64,000 nucleotides of DNA from NCBI GenBank assembly GCA_033065855.1, contig JAVXUO010003001.1:1302001-1366000 (forward strand). The letters run 5' to 3'. Shown here one piece after another: positions 37,363 through 48,944 of this stretch (position 1 is its first letter; every line of letters begins with the position of its first letter). The DNA comes from Escallonia rubra (Eukaryota > Streptophyta > Magnoliopsida > Escalloniales > Escalloniaceae). The position numbers and the translations under genes were made by a program. The notes beneath the pieces are model-generated. The model was given only the letters and a program-made list of their open reading frames with translations, was not told the DNA's origin and ran no database searches.

Positions 37363-39420
37363 TCATCCAGGCATGTGACATTGCAAGATTAATTGGGGGT
37401 GCAGACACATACCTGGCGGATGAGGCGGAGCCTCAGGCGAGTGGGTGCGGGTCCTCTTCGAAGAAAAGGAGGCAGAGGGGATCACAGTATGTGAGGAACT
37501 TCGCTTCCGTGAACCCGAGGAAGAGGAATCCGAGGAACTGGTAGAAGTTACTAGGCCCGCTTCAACCTGTAGAATGGCACCAGATTTTATCTTTTTGACC
37601 ACCGGCGGGATCACAAGGAGATCCGAATCCAAGTCGCGAGTCCGCTTGCCCGAACTGGTAGATGATGAGTTTGATTCTGGAGAAGCAACGGAGGTTGTCG
37701 AAGATAGAAGAAGCAGGGAGGGCCGGAGATGTGCTCCAACAGTGTGACAGGTTTGTAGCGGAGGATCGTCTTCAAGCTGGAACTCCGTCTCAGACGGGAT
37801 ACGCATAACAAATGCAGGAGAAAATTGGGCTGTGTGAGAATCTGACTCAGGTAGATGGGCCGCAGAGGGAGCAAGGAGGCCTGAAGCAAGAGGATGGGGA
37901 CAGGCCTAGCCCGTGACAGCGAGCTGGGAAAGGCTGGAGGCCAGATTAGTGCCGTATTGGTCTAGGGCCAGCCCACCAGGAGAAGCAGGGCAGGCTGCGG
38001 GGTCTGGGATATAAGGCCGAGTTGAGGAAGAGGGGCTGGGCTTAGGGGGAAATAAGGGATAAGGCCCATCTATAGTCAAGTTAAGTTCTATAGATTTTGG
38101 GCCGAAGATGTATTGGGCCCATTGTTCACCCAGAGACGGATATGGTTCGCCCACTACTTCTTCAAGCTGATCTGGTGCAATAAAAGAAGCAGCATGTGTG
38201 TCCAACGGAGGAGTCAACGAACAGATGTCGTTGCCGTGATTGGGAGGTGAAGCGGCGGCCAGACAGGTGTTGGTGGCACAGTGAAGCCGAGGGACCTCGG
38301 GCGAACCGACGCCGGCGGCATCGGGAAGAGGAACCACAGTCGCCGGCGGTAAATTTTCCGGCGAACCAACAGAAATTTCTGGCAGCGCTGGAACAGGGGA
38401 AACTGGGCTCCCTGGACATGAGTAAAAGGTCGTTGCCGAGGTCCCCGAATTCTCCCCGGAGTCAGGATCCGTCGCCGAACTGTTTGAACCAACAGTCGAG
38501 TCCACAGAGGCAGGGGAACCACTATTTGCTGAATGAGTGTCAGATGAGATGTTGTCCAAATCCATGGCATTTAAGCCAGCCCAATCATTCAGTAAATGAA
38601 TTTTGCTTGTGCGGTTCCAGTTTGTATTTGCAAAGGCGCGAAGGCAGGAGGTGTACTTAGGGCGGTGCACTTGGTAGTAAATTCGGGCAGAGAGTGATGG
38701 AGGGTAGCGGGCTAAAACAACTTCAGATAATTGCCGGGCCTGAACTAGTGTGAGGGGGCAATTGAGATTGACATGGCCAATTACCCCACACCGATAACAG
38801 ACACGAAAGATTTTTTCATATGAAGCCCAGATCCAGGTACAATGCTCAGGAATTGTAGGAATATAGACGCCGGTCACTAATGGGTCCGAGATGGAAACTC
38901 GCACTTTGACGCGCAGGTAATCACGCCGTACGCGGCGTCGTTCTGACCAATCCACCTCTAAGACCTCACCAAAGTGAGCTCCCAGCTGTTCGGCGACTTC
39001 ATAAAGGAAAAGCTCAGCCGGGATATCATGGAGACGAACCCAAAGGTTCACTGTGGAAAAGTCAAGCCGAGGGATGCAACTGAACTGGTGCCAAGGGGCT
39101 ACTACGAGCAGTGCACCATTCATGTTCCATGGGCCATGCGAGATAATGCAATCCAAATCACAGTCTGCCGAGAAGTGGAAGGCGAAGTAGTCGCCGACAG
39201 CTTCCACCTCCGTGGTGCCTGTTAGGGTCCAGAATTGGTCAACCACGGCTTGGACAAAGGAACAAGGGAAAACACGATCATCCGCAAAACGACCCACCAA
39301 GGTACGCTGCCATCGCAGTTGATTTGCAGAGGAGAGTTCAGGGGGAACAAAGACCATGTGACCACTGCGCTCCAAGGCTAAAGGTTCTTCCAGGTTGGAA
39401 GAGTCCTCAGTCGAAGACAT
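37363..39420 (-). pseudogene. LINE ORF1: DUF4283 and zinc-knuckle protein; one nonsense codon
   Basis: Starts at ATG 39420 (MSSTEDSSN). Residues about 35-200 match the DUF4283 region of plant LINE ORF1 proteins (WQRTLVGRFADDRVFP, ISHGPWNMNG, VNLWVRLHDIPAELF), followed by a CCHC zinc knuckle CYRCGVIGHVNLNC with Cys208, Cys211, His216 and Cys221. After 504 codons an in-frame TAG at 37908-37906 intervenes. The frame then stays open for 180 more codons to 37363, with Ser-rich and basic stretches (KRTRDLD, PPVVKKIK, RKRSSSH). The second part is the expected length and composition for an ORF1 C-terminus. Family role: RNA-binding nucleocapsid-like protein. Confidence 0.85.
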
Positions 39421-39634
39421 AGTAAGGAAATAAAACCCAACACAAGTCAAAAGGAAATGAAGGGAGGGGGAAAAGAAAAGGGTTACTGAAGTAGGCAAGG
39501 TACACGTGAGGCAACTGGAGAAACCTCAGCCGAAGGCCATCCAGGACAGAGCAGGGGAAGATCGCACCAGCAGTCGCCCAGTGAGCTAGCAGGAGAAAAC
39601 TCGAACGAAGTCTCACCTAATATTTTTTCAGTTT

Positions 39635-40437
39635 GGAAATACATTCTAAATTTTGAGATATGGTTTCATGTGTTTAGCAATTTTCATTTTGTCACTAAAT
39701 TTATGCTTCTTTTTTATAATTTGGAGTGCAGTTAAAGAAAAAAAATTGAACTTAAATGTGATAACTTTTAACATTGAGTTAGAATATTAGAGTAATGATT
39801 TTCTAGTACTTACACGATGGATGTCTTTTACTTCCAAAAATTATCTTCATAACGAATCTAACTCAAGTCTCAAGAAAAAAGAGCTAGAAGTTAACGTCGA
39901 GACTCAAGATAGCCTGATCTATTGGAGCAAGGCATCGAAGATCTTCTTCTAAAATTATGTCGTGATGTACTCCCGATTACAAACATTGCTGGTGATTTAA
40001 TTGAGATTCACACTTTTTTTGCCACGAAGAATAATGATGTGGGAAAAAGTATTGAGATTGCAAATATTTAGAAATTTGGATGGGCATAGTCTCAAGCATC
40101 ACTCCTCGGCTTAATGCCTTTTTCAAGGTAAATCCCGAGTATTTAAATACTTTTATCCCCGTTGAGTTCATACGGACTTTGCTTTCTTTGAAGTTTGAAC
40201 TTCGTCCGAAGTCCCTGGTCTTGGACTTGGAGCCAGGGAATGTATTGGGCCGTGTTGAGCCCGATGGAGATTTTTCATTCCTTCCCGGCCATTTTTCTCG
40301 ATACCCCACAAGCCCACAAATTAAAGGCTCAATTCTGTATTACGATGCAACTCAGACTTAATGGGCCGTTCATGCATTAATAAGGAGGATTCGTTACCTA
40401 GAAATTGCTGCTGATTTTAGTACTTCACCTGGTCTAA
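39635..40437. other. intergenic, no gene recognised
   Basis: AT-rich flank of the LINE. Short frames near 40080-40380 overlap on both strands and match nothing I recognise. Confidence 0.4.
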
Positions 40438-41071
40438 GAGCTCGTTTTGGGATTGATTTTAAAAAACGGATTTTAGCTTAAATCTTAATCAGATTTTAAA
40501 TCAAATTTAATCTACTTTAACTAGAATTAATTAATTTGTTACTTGACAAAAGTAGTTGTGAAATAGCTTAAAACTACAAAAAACGTGTGGATAAAAGAAC
40601 TTAAATCAGTTCCACTACAATAAATTGACCGTAAAGGACACTTATTAAATAAATTTTTAATATCCATATTTAGAAAGGTAATGTTAACATAGCATTCTTT
40701 TTGTAAATAATTAAAATATATAAAATAAATTATCGAAAAATATTTTCACCCACCTACAAAAGTTGTTTATTTCTTATTTGAAATTAAAAATACCCACAAT
40801 GTCACAATAGTGCTTATAGTAAATTAGTTAAAGGGTAAAGAATGCCCTTTTGTGAGAATTGAGGATAGTATGGTAAATTATAAGGTCAAACCTAATCATG
40901 AGAAAATTGATTATTTCATAATCCTCAGTTTTCAAGATTATGGATTTAATATGTTTCTAACCTTTTGAGGCAGATTAAATCTCTTAATCTTTTTTACCAA
41001 ACACTCACACACTTGATTTAATTTAGATTAATTTAAGTTTAACTATCACAAGATCAATCTCAAACACCTTC
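40438..41071. mobile_element. PIF/Harbinger-type MITE
   Basis: The left end GAGCTCGTTTTGGGATTGATTTT and the reverse complement of the right end GAAGGTGTTTGAGATTGATCTT form inverted repeats, and TAA (within TCTAA) occurs immediately outside both ends (40435-40437 and 41072-41074), the 3-bp target of Harbinger/Tourist elements. The 634-bp core is AT-rich and non-coding. Confidence 0.6.
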
Positions 41072-41074
41072 TAA

Positions 41075-43633
41075 TTGTTGTCTTGCTACGCATACATAAT
41101 GTGGAGTAAGTATCACGTGGTCCAGACTATTGGTCCCTACCATATGTGACAATTGAACGAGGGTAGCTATTTTGATAAAAGGAGGGGATAATGGAGGTAG
41201 GTGTTATTATCCTATATATCAAACGGTACTATATAATTGAAACTATTGGTCTCAGACCGTTCGACAGGAGTGTTAAGTGATCGATGTTATTCGCATTAAG
41301 GAATTTTCCAATAGGTAAGTGTAGGAGTTGTTTTTATTGGCTTATTTGCCTTTTGAATTGTTGTATTGTTCTACTTACGATCAACTACAATGATTTTAAT
41401 TTTTTTCACTAAGCATATGTCATTTAATTAAAATTTCACAAACACAGTCATGTTCCTATCTTCTTCCAAATTTGACGGAAGGTTGAATGAAGATGGAACA
41501 AAGCCAAAAAGACCACAAAAGAAAGCCCAAGAGGCCAAGTTATGAGCTAGCAGTTCTGGGAATATGCGCGACATTCCACCTGGTGAACTTCTTCGTCACC
41601 GCAATAAATAATAAACATAGTCATAACGGTCTCTAATTTTTCTCTCAAAATTTTGATTTCAAAAGTCATGAAACACTTTTGGCCACACATTTCATATCAG
41701 TCCACCCTTGGTATCACATCGTTGGTAATGGGTAACAAGGGCAAAAATTCTCAATCATTACTCTGTTGATTTTTCTCATACCCTTTGCTAACATCTCTAA
41801 TACGGGTCAAATTAGATACAAATAACAGAAGCCCATTTGACAAGAAACGGACAAGAGAGATGGACCCATGGGTGACAGCCCACAGCGTATCTTCCATCCG
41901 TATATCCCAGTCCCTGGGCCCGCTTAACTAAACCTACCATCCAATAACCGACTCTCTCTACTCATTGTTGACTTTGGGCCGTGTCATTATATGCCGAAAG
42001 GCATTCAGACAAGATGTAAGGCGGCTCTCTCAATTAGCCGCTGCTGCTTCTTTTTCTTTTTCTTTTTGTAATGAAAAATCACGCATTTGAGTTTATTCTA
42101 ATTGTGAGTAACGCGACGTTAGGTGAATTTATTTGTCTAGACAGTATAACAAAAAATTGCGGTGTTTGTCACCATGACACAAATTGATCATGGCCAAGGC
42201 ATCTACACAGACACCGATTCTCTATTTATATAAATGATTCACTAACGCGATTCACTCACTACTAAATCAGAGGGAAGAGTGTCTTACAAATCGTAGAACG
42301 CTCAGAATCTCTTTATTATACTAGAGTGTCCTAAAAAGAAAAAAGATTATGGTGTACAAATATAACGAGTAACTGCCGTTTAAGTACGTTAAAGTGGATA
42401 TGTTGCGATTGACATTTGTTCCAAGTTAAACTAATTACACGTGCTTGTAACTATTTGATGTTCGGATAGTTCTAAAGCTTACAAGAGTGATCTCCTCTAA
42501 AGCTAGATTATGGAGGATGACAAGTTTTATCCATCGTTATTGTTCCATTATCAATGAGTCCGACGTTGTTGAAAAAATATATATGATTTTGTCTCGTTTA
42601 CCGTACCCTTACATAAAGGTTTTCTTAGATCAATTATAGAAATATACATGTATTCAAAAGAATTACAAGCAGTCAAATTTACAACAAGTCTATGAATGAC
42701 TAAGAAAATAGACACATTGAAAACTGTATAGTGTCAGACAAAGGACTATAAAGAAAGACGAAATTCTTTTTTTAGCGAAAATGAAATCAACAATTATTAG
42801 TAGTTGCAATCAATTATTTATAGTTTTATGCATAGAACTTTGATAACCCCCAAAATCCCCCCCCCCCCCCCGCGGTGAAAACCTTAAACTCAGTAAAGGT
42901 TTATGTACATGCATAATTTTTTTTATTCTTCTATTCTGTTTTGTACGGTTTGATATTTAAATTTGAGGTATATGTGTATATATGTATGTTTTTTTTTTTT
43001 ACTTGAACGGTTTACTACATGTTTAAGGGTGGTATTTAAAATATAGTATATAGTTTGAAATGGTTCATGTTGTTTGATCGATCTTCTTAGATCTGAAAAT
43101 TTGATCTATTAACATAAAACAAGGCACAACTAACGCTTAACTGGACATCCGTTAGCATTTGTTATTTTCTAAACCAAACGTGAAAGGTAGTTTTTCATTT
43201 GAACCACTAGACTTTCATAACACTAATTAGACCTGGAAAAGTCTATTTATGGCTCATGGGTACACCTCCTAGTCTGAAACCGGAGAAAATAAGTATGAAT
43301 ATTCATTTTGTCTATCTATTATCTGTATCAGCATAAATCGAATAAACACAGATCGATGGGTACGCGCCCGTAACCCGTAAGTATCCAATTGCCCGGTCTA
43401 ACACTAATCGGACAAAACCCAACTTGGACCTGTTTTGCTGACCTTTAAGCAAACTATGGCAGCAAAGAGTTATGGCAGGTGTGCGACTGGATTGGCAAAG
43501 GCTATTATTAGGCTACAATCATGACCGTAAATAGCCCCTTCTGACACCGAATTCATCACCATATTCATGTCTACTTCTCGTGATCAACACTTCATTCCTC
43601 TTCGGGGGGTTCAAGCTTTCGCATTGAAAATGA
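41075..43633. other. intergenic, no gene recognised
   Basis: AT-rich. Contains a poly-C run near 42857-42871 and several T/A homopolymers. No RNA gene or coding region is supported. Confidence 0.45.
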
Positions 43634-44180
43634 TCATGACCCCTGACCTAACAACAGGCCACAAGAGAGGAAACCCGGGGCTCCACTGCTTTTGACAAAG
43701 AGCTCATCATATAAAGAGGCCCATGATCGTGTATGGGTTGCTATGGGCTCTGAAACTTCCTTCCTATGTGTGGGGTTCCTGACACAGTTCTTGTTGAGAT
43801 AAGCTCCAATATGGTGTTTTGTTTGCTCTCTGTGCAACCCAACTGCCTCCTCCGAGTGTGTGGCCCTCGAGAAGAACTTCAATTGATTTCTTTCCAGATT
43901 GCTCGGAGTAGAGAAGATATCTTCATTTACTCCATTTTGATCAACGGCGGATATGCGTCCTTGAGTCGTCTCCAAATTTTTGTCCAATCTGACTATCACA
44001 TCCTCATGACAAAATGGGAATAGAAACGCAAGCGCCCCACTGTTTCCAGTCGGAACTAGAAACTTTGCTGCAGGTGAAGACTTAATAGAAAAACTTAAAA
44101 ATGGCAGAAACTTTGTAATCGTCAATGCATTTAGCAATAGCACTATGAAGGAAGGGAATTTCTTGGAGCAAGAAGGGGCA
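43634..44180 (-). other. unassigned open frame of about 180 codons without an ATG
   Basis: A long minus-strand frame runs to a TGA at 43634-43636. It has a hydrophobic N-terminal stretch (FIVLLLNALTITKFLPFLSF) followed by a hydrophilic body rich in Asn, Glu and Thr. It contains no Met codon; an ATG just upstream at about 44195 is in a different frame that stops after about 36 codons. The length is well above chance for AT-rich DNA, so this may be an eroded gene with a frameshift near its start, or an exon of an unrecognised gene. I do not recognise the family. Confidence 0.3.
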
Positions 44181-44195
44181 TGTGCCCGCCATGAT

Positions 44196-45876
44196 GAGTT
44201 CGGAATCCGAGCTTAGGCTTGATTCGAGCAAACTATTTTGTCAAAGTAACAACGGTCGTTAGCACGACTATTTTAAGTTAAACTCTTATCTTTAACCATC
44301 CAATCTACAGCACAAAGCGCTTAACACTTATTTTTTCTTCCAAAGAAGTAATGCGTTATTATTAAAGTTATATAGCAACCATTTTTCGTATCATGTTCTC
44401 ATTCTAGAAAGTCTTTCTTTTTTTCTATATAAACACAACCTGTTTGGCTTAATAAAGATGTGAACAGCCATTAGCTAAAGCAAGCGGCTTTCATAAAGGG
44501 AAAAGTACTGCTGAAATGCTAAGCGGGAGAGATGTTGCTTAGATTCCATCAGTGGGAATAAGGGTTTGCCACCACGCTCTATCATATGTGTTGCAAGCAA
44601 AGGGGGAAGAGGGAGGCCTATTAATTAGTGAAAGTTATCCTTAATGCTTGATAAAGTAGTTGATTAATATTAGGCTTCCACTTTTTCTTCAAAGTGCAAA
44701 CTACCATCAAGGAGCTCATTAATCATAAAGCTTGCAACAAGTATTAGTTTAACAAACCAAAGCTGGAACTTTTCCAAAGATAGCTACACTGTTATTGCCC
44801 TAAGAATGAAGTACTTTATCTATGGGCCTGCCAACTAATGGAGTGCAAGAAGAGTTCTTTCAAATCCAGAGCATTTGTACTTGCTGCATTGGTAGTCATA
44901 CATTTACCTTTCTTTCCAAGAGTACCCAAATTAAGGAAATGTCTTTGGCTAGTACTGCTAGTAGCCTTCTGTTACATTTTTTTGCTCGAGAAAACACTAG
45001 TAAAAAGCAAGATATGTATGATAATTCACTTCAAAAACTGACAATTATGTTCTATCATCTCTGGTTTCGCAAATAGTGTCAGCTTTAAACGGATTAGTTG
45101 TCCATGTTAGTTGAAATTAATGCTAGTATAGTTTAACATAAGTTATCAGCAGTAGTACAAATGCGAGCAATGAAACTTTGGGTAAAGCAAGGGATTGAAT
45201 AGGCAAATCATCATTCAGTTCAAGTTAGGCTCTGCACCAAGAGCAAATATAAGACGAGAGTTGGGATCTTTTGACTACAAACTGTTGTTTTGGATGAGGC
45301 TCAGAAGCTTCAATTATTGTGGACACAGATGGCCGGATTGGGTTCTTTTCTTGCAAGCCATTTAACGTATAAAACAATATAAAAAGGTCTAACTTTATGA
45401 GTAGGGGTTGCAAAGTAATGATCAACTGGCACTTAATAGTCAAGGAAGCAAACACTTTAAACCTCAACTCATGTGATTATTCCCTTTAAGCAAGACTAGT
45501 TTGGAACGTCTTTGTCAACTAATGCTTGTTATTTTGCTTGCCTAATCTGATTGACAAAGGAAGGACAATGGCCCTCCCCAGATAGCACGTCTGATATTGG
45601 ATTACATCTGCCATGTTGATGGCGACTCGGTTCCTATATCATCGACCCATGCAGGTATTGCAGTTATACTCTTCTCGAAAGTGCTAAATCTTTTAGTTAA
45701 TTAGGGATTACAAGAATTGTACTAGTATACACTTTTGAAATAAAGCACGCAGAAAGTATCGTGAGTGAGGATGGAATAACAGTTCAGTTTTAACTATTGC
45801 TTTAATCGTACTTCTTTTTGTACGAGTTTAAGATTTAAGTGCTATTAAAAAGTTAAGGAATATGTGTTCCTCTATA
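44196..45876. other. intergenic, weak coding hints only
   Basis: A 67-codon plus-strand frame at 44838-45041 begins MECKKSSFKSRAFVLAALVVIHLPFF, which looks signal-anchor-like, but no downstream exon or family match could be found. Otherwise AT-rich. Confidence 0.3.
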
Positions 45877-45886
45877 TGCTCGTTAG

Positions 45887-46935
45887 CAATAGCGGAACCA
45901 GAATTTCATCCTAGGGCGGCTAAAAATATATCGCGTTAACCTAATTAACTTAATTTCACCCCACCATTCAACTAAATCACATATCCGACATCTCAATTCA
46001 ATTGGGTCCCATCCTCCATCAACCATCTCAATTCTCAAATGCTCAATGCACAATTAACAACATATAATCAGCATGAAAATAATCTCAATTTTTAAATGCA
46101 CAATTAACACAACCTAAATTTATCAATGCTCAAATGGAATAAAAATCCAATTGGGTCCCATCCTCCATCAACAATCTCAAATCTAAGTGCTCAATGCACG
46201 ATTAACATCCATAAACCATTAATTAGTAATCTAAATTATCAAATACATAATTAACAACCTAAAATTATTAATCAAATAATAAATTCTCAATAGCAAAAGA
46301 AATTGTTCAAAATGCACACTGACCTCGGTCCTCAGAAATCAAAACGGCGTCGTTGTCGCAATGTTGTCGGTGACTGAAACTCAAAGTCAGATATGCAATT
46401 TCACTATTTCAAGCCCCGTGACCGTCGAACGGTAGTTGCGGAACTTCCTCGGTTCGTGCGCCGGCTCATAGAAGGTAGATCTAAGCTAGATCTGCCGCCC
46501 AGATCTGTTCTGGCCGGAGTTGGGGTGGGGACCGCCGGACTGAGGAGGGCCTTCGCCGGCTTCGGCAATCGGGGGACGGACGGCGACCAACTGATGAGCC
46601 CAGCTGAGCCGACGACCGGTGGCCGTGGGTCGGTGGGTGGTGCCGACGTGCGGGCGGTGCGGCGAGCCGCGGTGGCTAATAGAGCCGAGAGAGGAGGACT
46701 GGAGGAGAGATGCCGGAGTCACGGCGTGAGAGCTTCACTGACGGCGACCGCCGACCGGCGTAAGTGCAGTTCGGTGAGCCGGTGTCCGACTGTCCGGTGA
46801 CTGTGAGCCGCCCGGAGAGAGAGAGAGAGAGAGGAAAAGTTGCAAATGAAAAAAAAACACTATATATATTTTTAAAAAAATAATCTAGGGGGGGGGGGGG
46901 GCTACAGCCCCCCCGTACAAGCGTAGTTCCGCCTC
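45887..46935. mobile_element. non-autonomous DNA transposon with 10-bp direct repeats
   Basis: TGCTCGTTAG flanks the interval at 45877-45886 and 46936-46945. The ends are short inverted motifs around GCGGAAC (AGCGGAACCAG at the left; GTTCCGCCTC at the right), like the abundant plant elements that begin GGCGGAGCCAG. A G14 run followed by CTACAGCCCCCCC sits next to the right end. The interior switches from AT-rich to a GC-rich block (46393-46800) with an open frame of 135 codons that I cannot assign. It may be captured sequence. Confidence 0.6.
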
Positions 46936-46945
46936 TGCTCGTTAG

Positions 46946-47602
46946 AGTTTCTTTTGAAAATCAATCTGAGACAAATATTTTCAAAGTGTTGAAGCTCGTC
47001 AAATTTGTTTCACTAATAAACAATGTGCACGAGACTAAAGTATCTAATGAGATTTTTAATTCAAAACTCCAGGAGAGTTATTTGTCAAAATAACCCCAAC
47101 AAACAATTAGGATGTTAAAATTTATAAATAAAAAAAAACAACAAATACACTGTCTTGTTTGCTATATAAAAAAACAAAAAAAATCGCTTATTAAGATATT
47201 CAAATTGAACAGTTAAAGGCTTGATGCGACTCTCGTGGTAAACAGCCACAATGGCCAGTTGTGTGGGTAGTTGATGAATCGGTCGTCCGTCATGCAGTAC
47301 AGGTTTGGAGCCATTCTGGACCAGCTGTGTCTTAGCCTGTAAAATGCTTGAAACCTGTGTGAGCTTGAGACCACAGACTTGACATATTTTCCCAAAAAAA
47401 CGGCATCTTAAGTGAAAACTACCAAGCAGCAGCTCATCTGACAAGATGTTGCTTTTACATGGAAAAAGCTTTACGATTCATGGTAGATGATCTGCAAAAC
47501 ATCAATAGATTAGTGTAATCCGCAGAGTTCAGGAAAAACAACATGTTTCCCTTGACAAATACTGTAGTTTAGAATTAAAATATAGAAAGTCAAGAACCAA
47601 GA
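46946..47602. other. intergenic, no gene recognised
   Basis: AT-rich with A-runs. Two overlapping minus-strand frames near 47115-47444 match no family. Confidence 0.4.
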
Positions 47603-47611
47603 AAACAAAAA

Positions 47612-47817
47612 GGGTTAATTACACTAAGCCCCCTGAGGTTTACACCCGTGTCTCACAAAGGACCCTAAGGTTTCAATTTCAACAACTAACACCCCAACTT
47701 TGCATTTTCGATCCAATTGGACCCAAAATCGATTTTCCGTCTAAAAAATGGTGGATGTCCATCCACCTTGAGGGGTAATTTTGGCAACACACATTTATTG
47801 GTGTCTCTCTCTCTCTC

Positions 47818-47853
<36 letters not shown>

Positions 47854-48893
47854 GTTTGCTCTCCGGTCAAGGATGCAGCCATGAGAGCTCACCGCGGTGG
47901 ACGGACTCCACGCAAGTCATCAGCACATGCACCAACCTATGCCAGAATCTTCCTCGATTTTGGTTCCCGTCGGTAACTTGCGGTGACCATCGGGTTTAGA
48001 TCCGAGAAGGTTGACGGGTCGAGTACGGTTTTTTGGGCTGGTGGAGCTTGAAGAAGAGTGAGTCGACCCAGGAGGCCACGTCCGATGGGTTGTACCGTTA
48101 TAGTGAATGGCGTCGTTCGCGAGGTGCGAGACCTCCGTGGGGGCATTGACCATGACGGTCTCGAGGCACCGAGCGACTTGCCAGAGCTCCGAGGACAGGA
48201 CCCTGTACCCAGCTCCGGCAAGGAGGCCGTTGATCATGTCGGCGGAAATCATAGATCTATGGCTTTTCGCAGAGGAGGAGGCGGCGGAAGAGGAGGCGGA
48301 GAAGCACTTCTGGCACATATTTTTGGTGGCGGGGCTGCCAGTCACACCGCAGTTGTTGATGCAGAGGGTCAATATCTCGGGGACGGCCTTGAAATCGGCG
48401 TCTTCTTTCTCCGTCTTCTGCGCCATTTTTACCACAAGACAAGACTATCAACTGATTTATTTTGGGGTTTGATTCAATACGAAAGATCATTCTGAGAGGA
48501 AGAGAGAAATGGAGAGGGGGAGGTTTTGGGTTGAGAGGATGGAGGTGCGGGTGCGGGTGGGAAGGGGAAGATGATTTTTATGGGTGCTGAGAGAGGTCGG
48601 TAATGGCGGAAGAGAGAGAGAGAGAGAGAGGGAGTGTGTGTGTGTGTGTGTGTGTGTGCAGAAGATAGAGTGGCGAGAAAAATCATATTTTCCCTCCAAA
48701 TGCTTTCTTTTTGTTAGTTACCGAAAATACCCCTCAAGGTGAACGGCCATCCATAGCTCTTGTAACGGAAAATCGATTTTGGGTCCAATTGGATCGAAAA
48801 TGCAAAGTTGGGGTGTTAGTTGTTGAAATTGGAACCTTAGGGTCCTTTGTGAGACACGGGTGTAAACCTCAGGGGGTTTAGTGTAATTCACCC
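47612..48893. mobile_element. Pack-MULE carrying A20 zinc-finger and DELLA gene fragments
   Basis: Long terminal inverted repeats, 47612 to about 47785 and 48720-48893, align over about 170 bp with few differences; the ends read GGGTTAATTACACTAAG and GGGTGAATTACACTAAA. The 9-bp duplication AAACAAAAA is at 47603-47611 and 48894-48902, as expected of Mutator-like elements. There is no transposase. Between the arms lie TC, GA and GT microsatellites (47813-47853, 48610-48630, 48633-48658) and a block of captured coding sequence on the minus strand. Gene fragments held between MULE arms define a Pack-MULE. Confidence 0.9.
47920..48426 (-). pseudogene. chimeric reading frame: A20 zinc finger fused to DELLA N-terminal domain
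   Basis: A 168-codon frame starts at ATG 48426 with MAQKTEKEDADFK and a complete A20 finger, LCINNCGVTGSPATKNMCQKCF (C-X3-C-X11-C-X2-C), as in stress-associated A20/AN1 proteins. The AN1 finger is absent. After a Ser/Ala stretch and SHRSMISADM it passes in frame into INGLLAGAGYRVLSSEL and VSHLANDAIHYN, which match the DELLA and TVHYNP segments of gibberellin-signalling GRAS repressors. Right after HYN an extra 8 bp shifts the frame; the expected continuation NPSDVASWVDSL is present in another frame near 48091-48056. The last part of the frame is therefore not DELLA-like. No GRAS domain is present. A transcript could start in the right-hand repeat, but whether it is expressed is unknown. Confidence 0.8.
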
Positions 48894-48944
48894 AAACAAA
48901 AACTCATATAAGATTGTTGAGATGCTATGTTTGGCCTTCATCCT

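Larger units (their letters stand above)
32815..39618 (-). mobile_element. near-complete L1-type LINE with 16-bp target-site duplication
   Basis: The element reads on the minus strand from 39618 (5' end) to a poly-A tail at about 32815-32822. The direct repeat AATATTTTTTCAGTTT is found at 32799-32814 and 39619-39634, marking the insertion site. From 5' to 3' it has a short leader, ORF1 (39420-37363), a 160-bp spacer, ORF2 (37202-33006) and a 3' UTR with a run of 21 G on the plus strand (32849-32869). Each ORF is interrupted by one in-frame stop codon and shows no frameshift. Intact flanking repeats and long open frames suggest a fairly recent insertion, just upstream of the oxidoreductase start. 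Confidence 0.93.

Noticed and set aside
47679..47892. Arg/Glu-rich frames at the TC microsatellite
   Set aside because: They are translations of a dinucleotide repeat inside the Pack-MULE.
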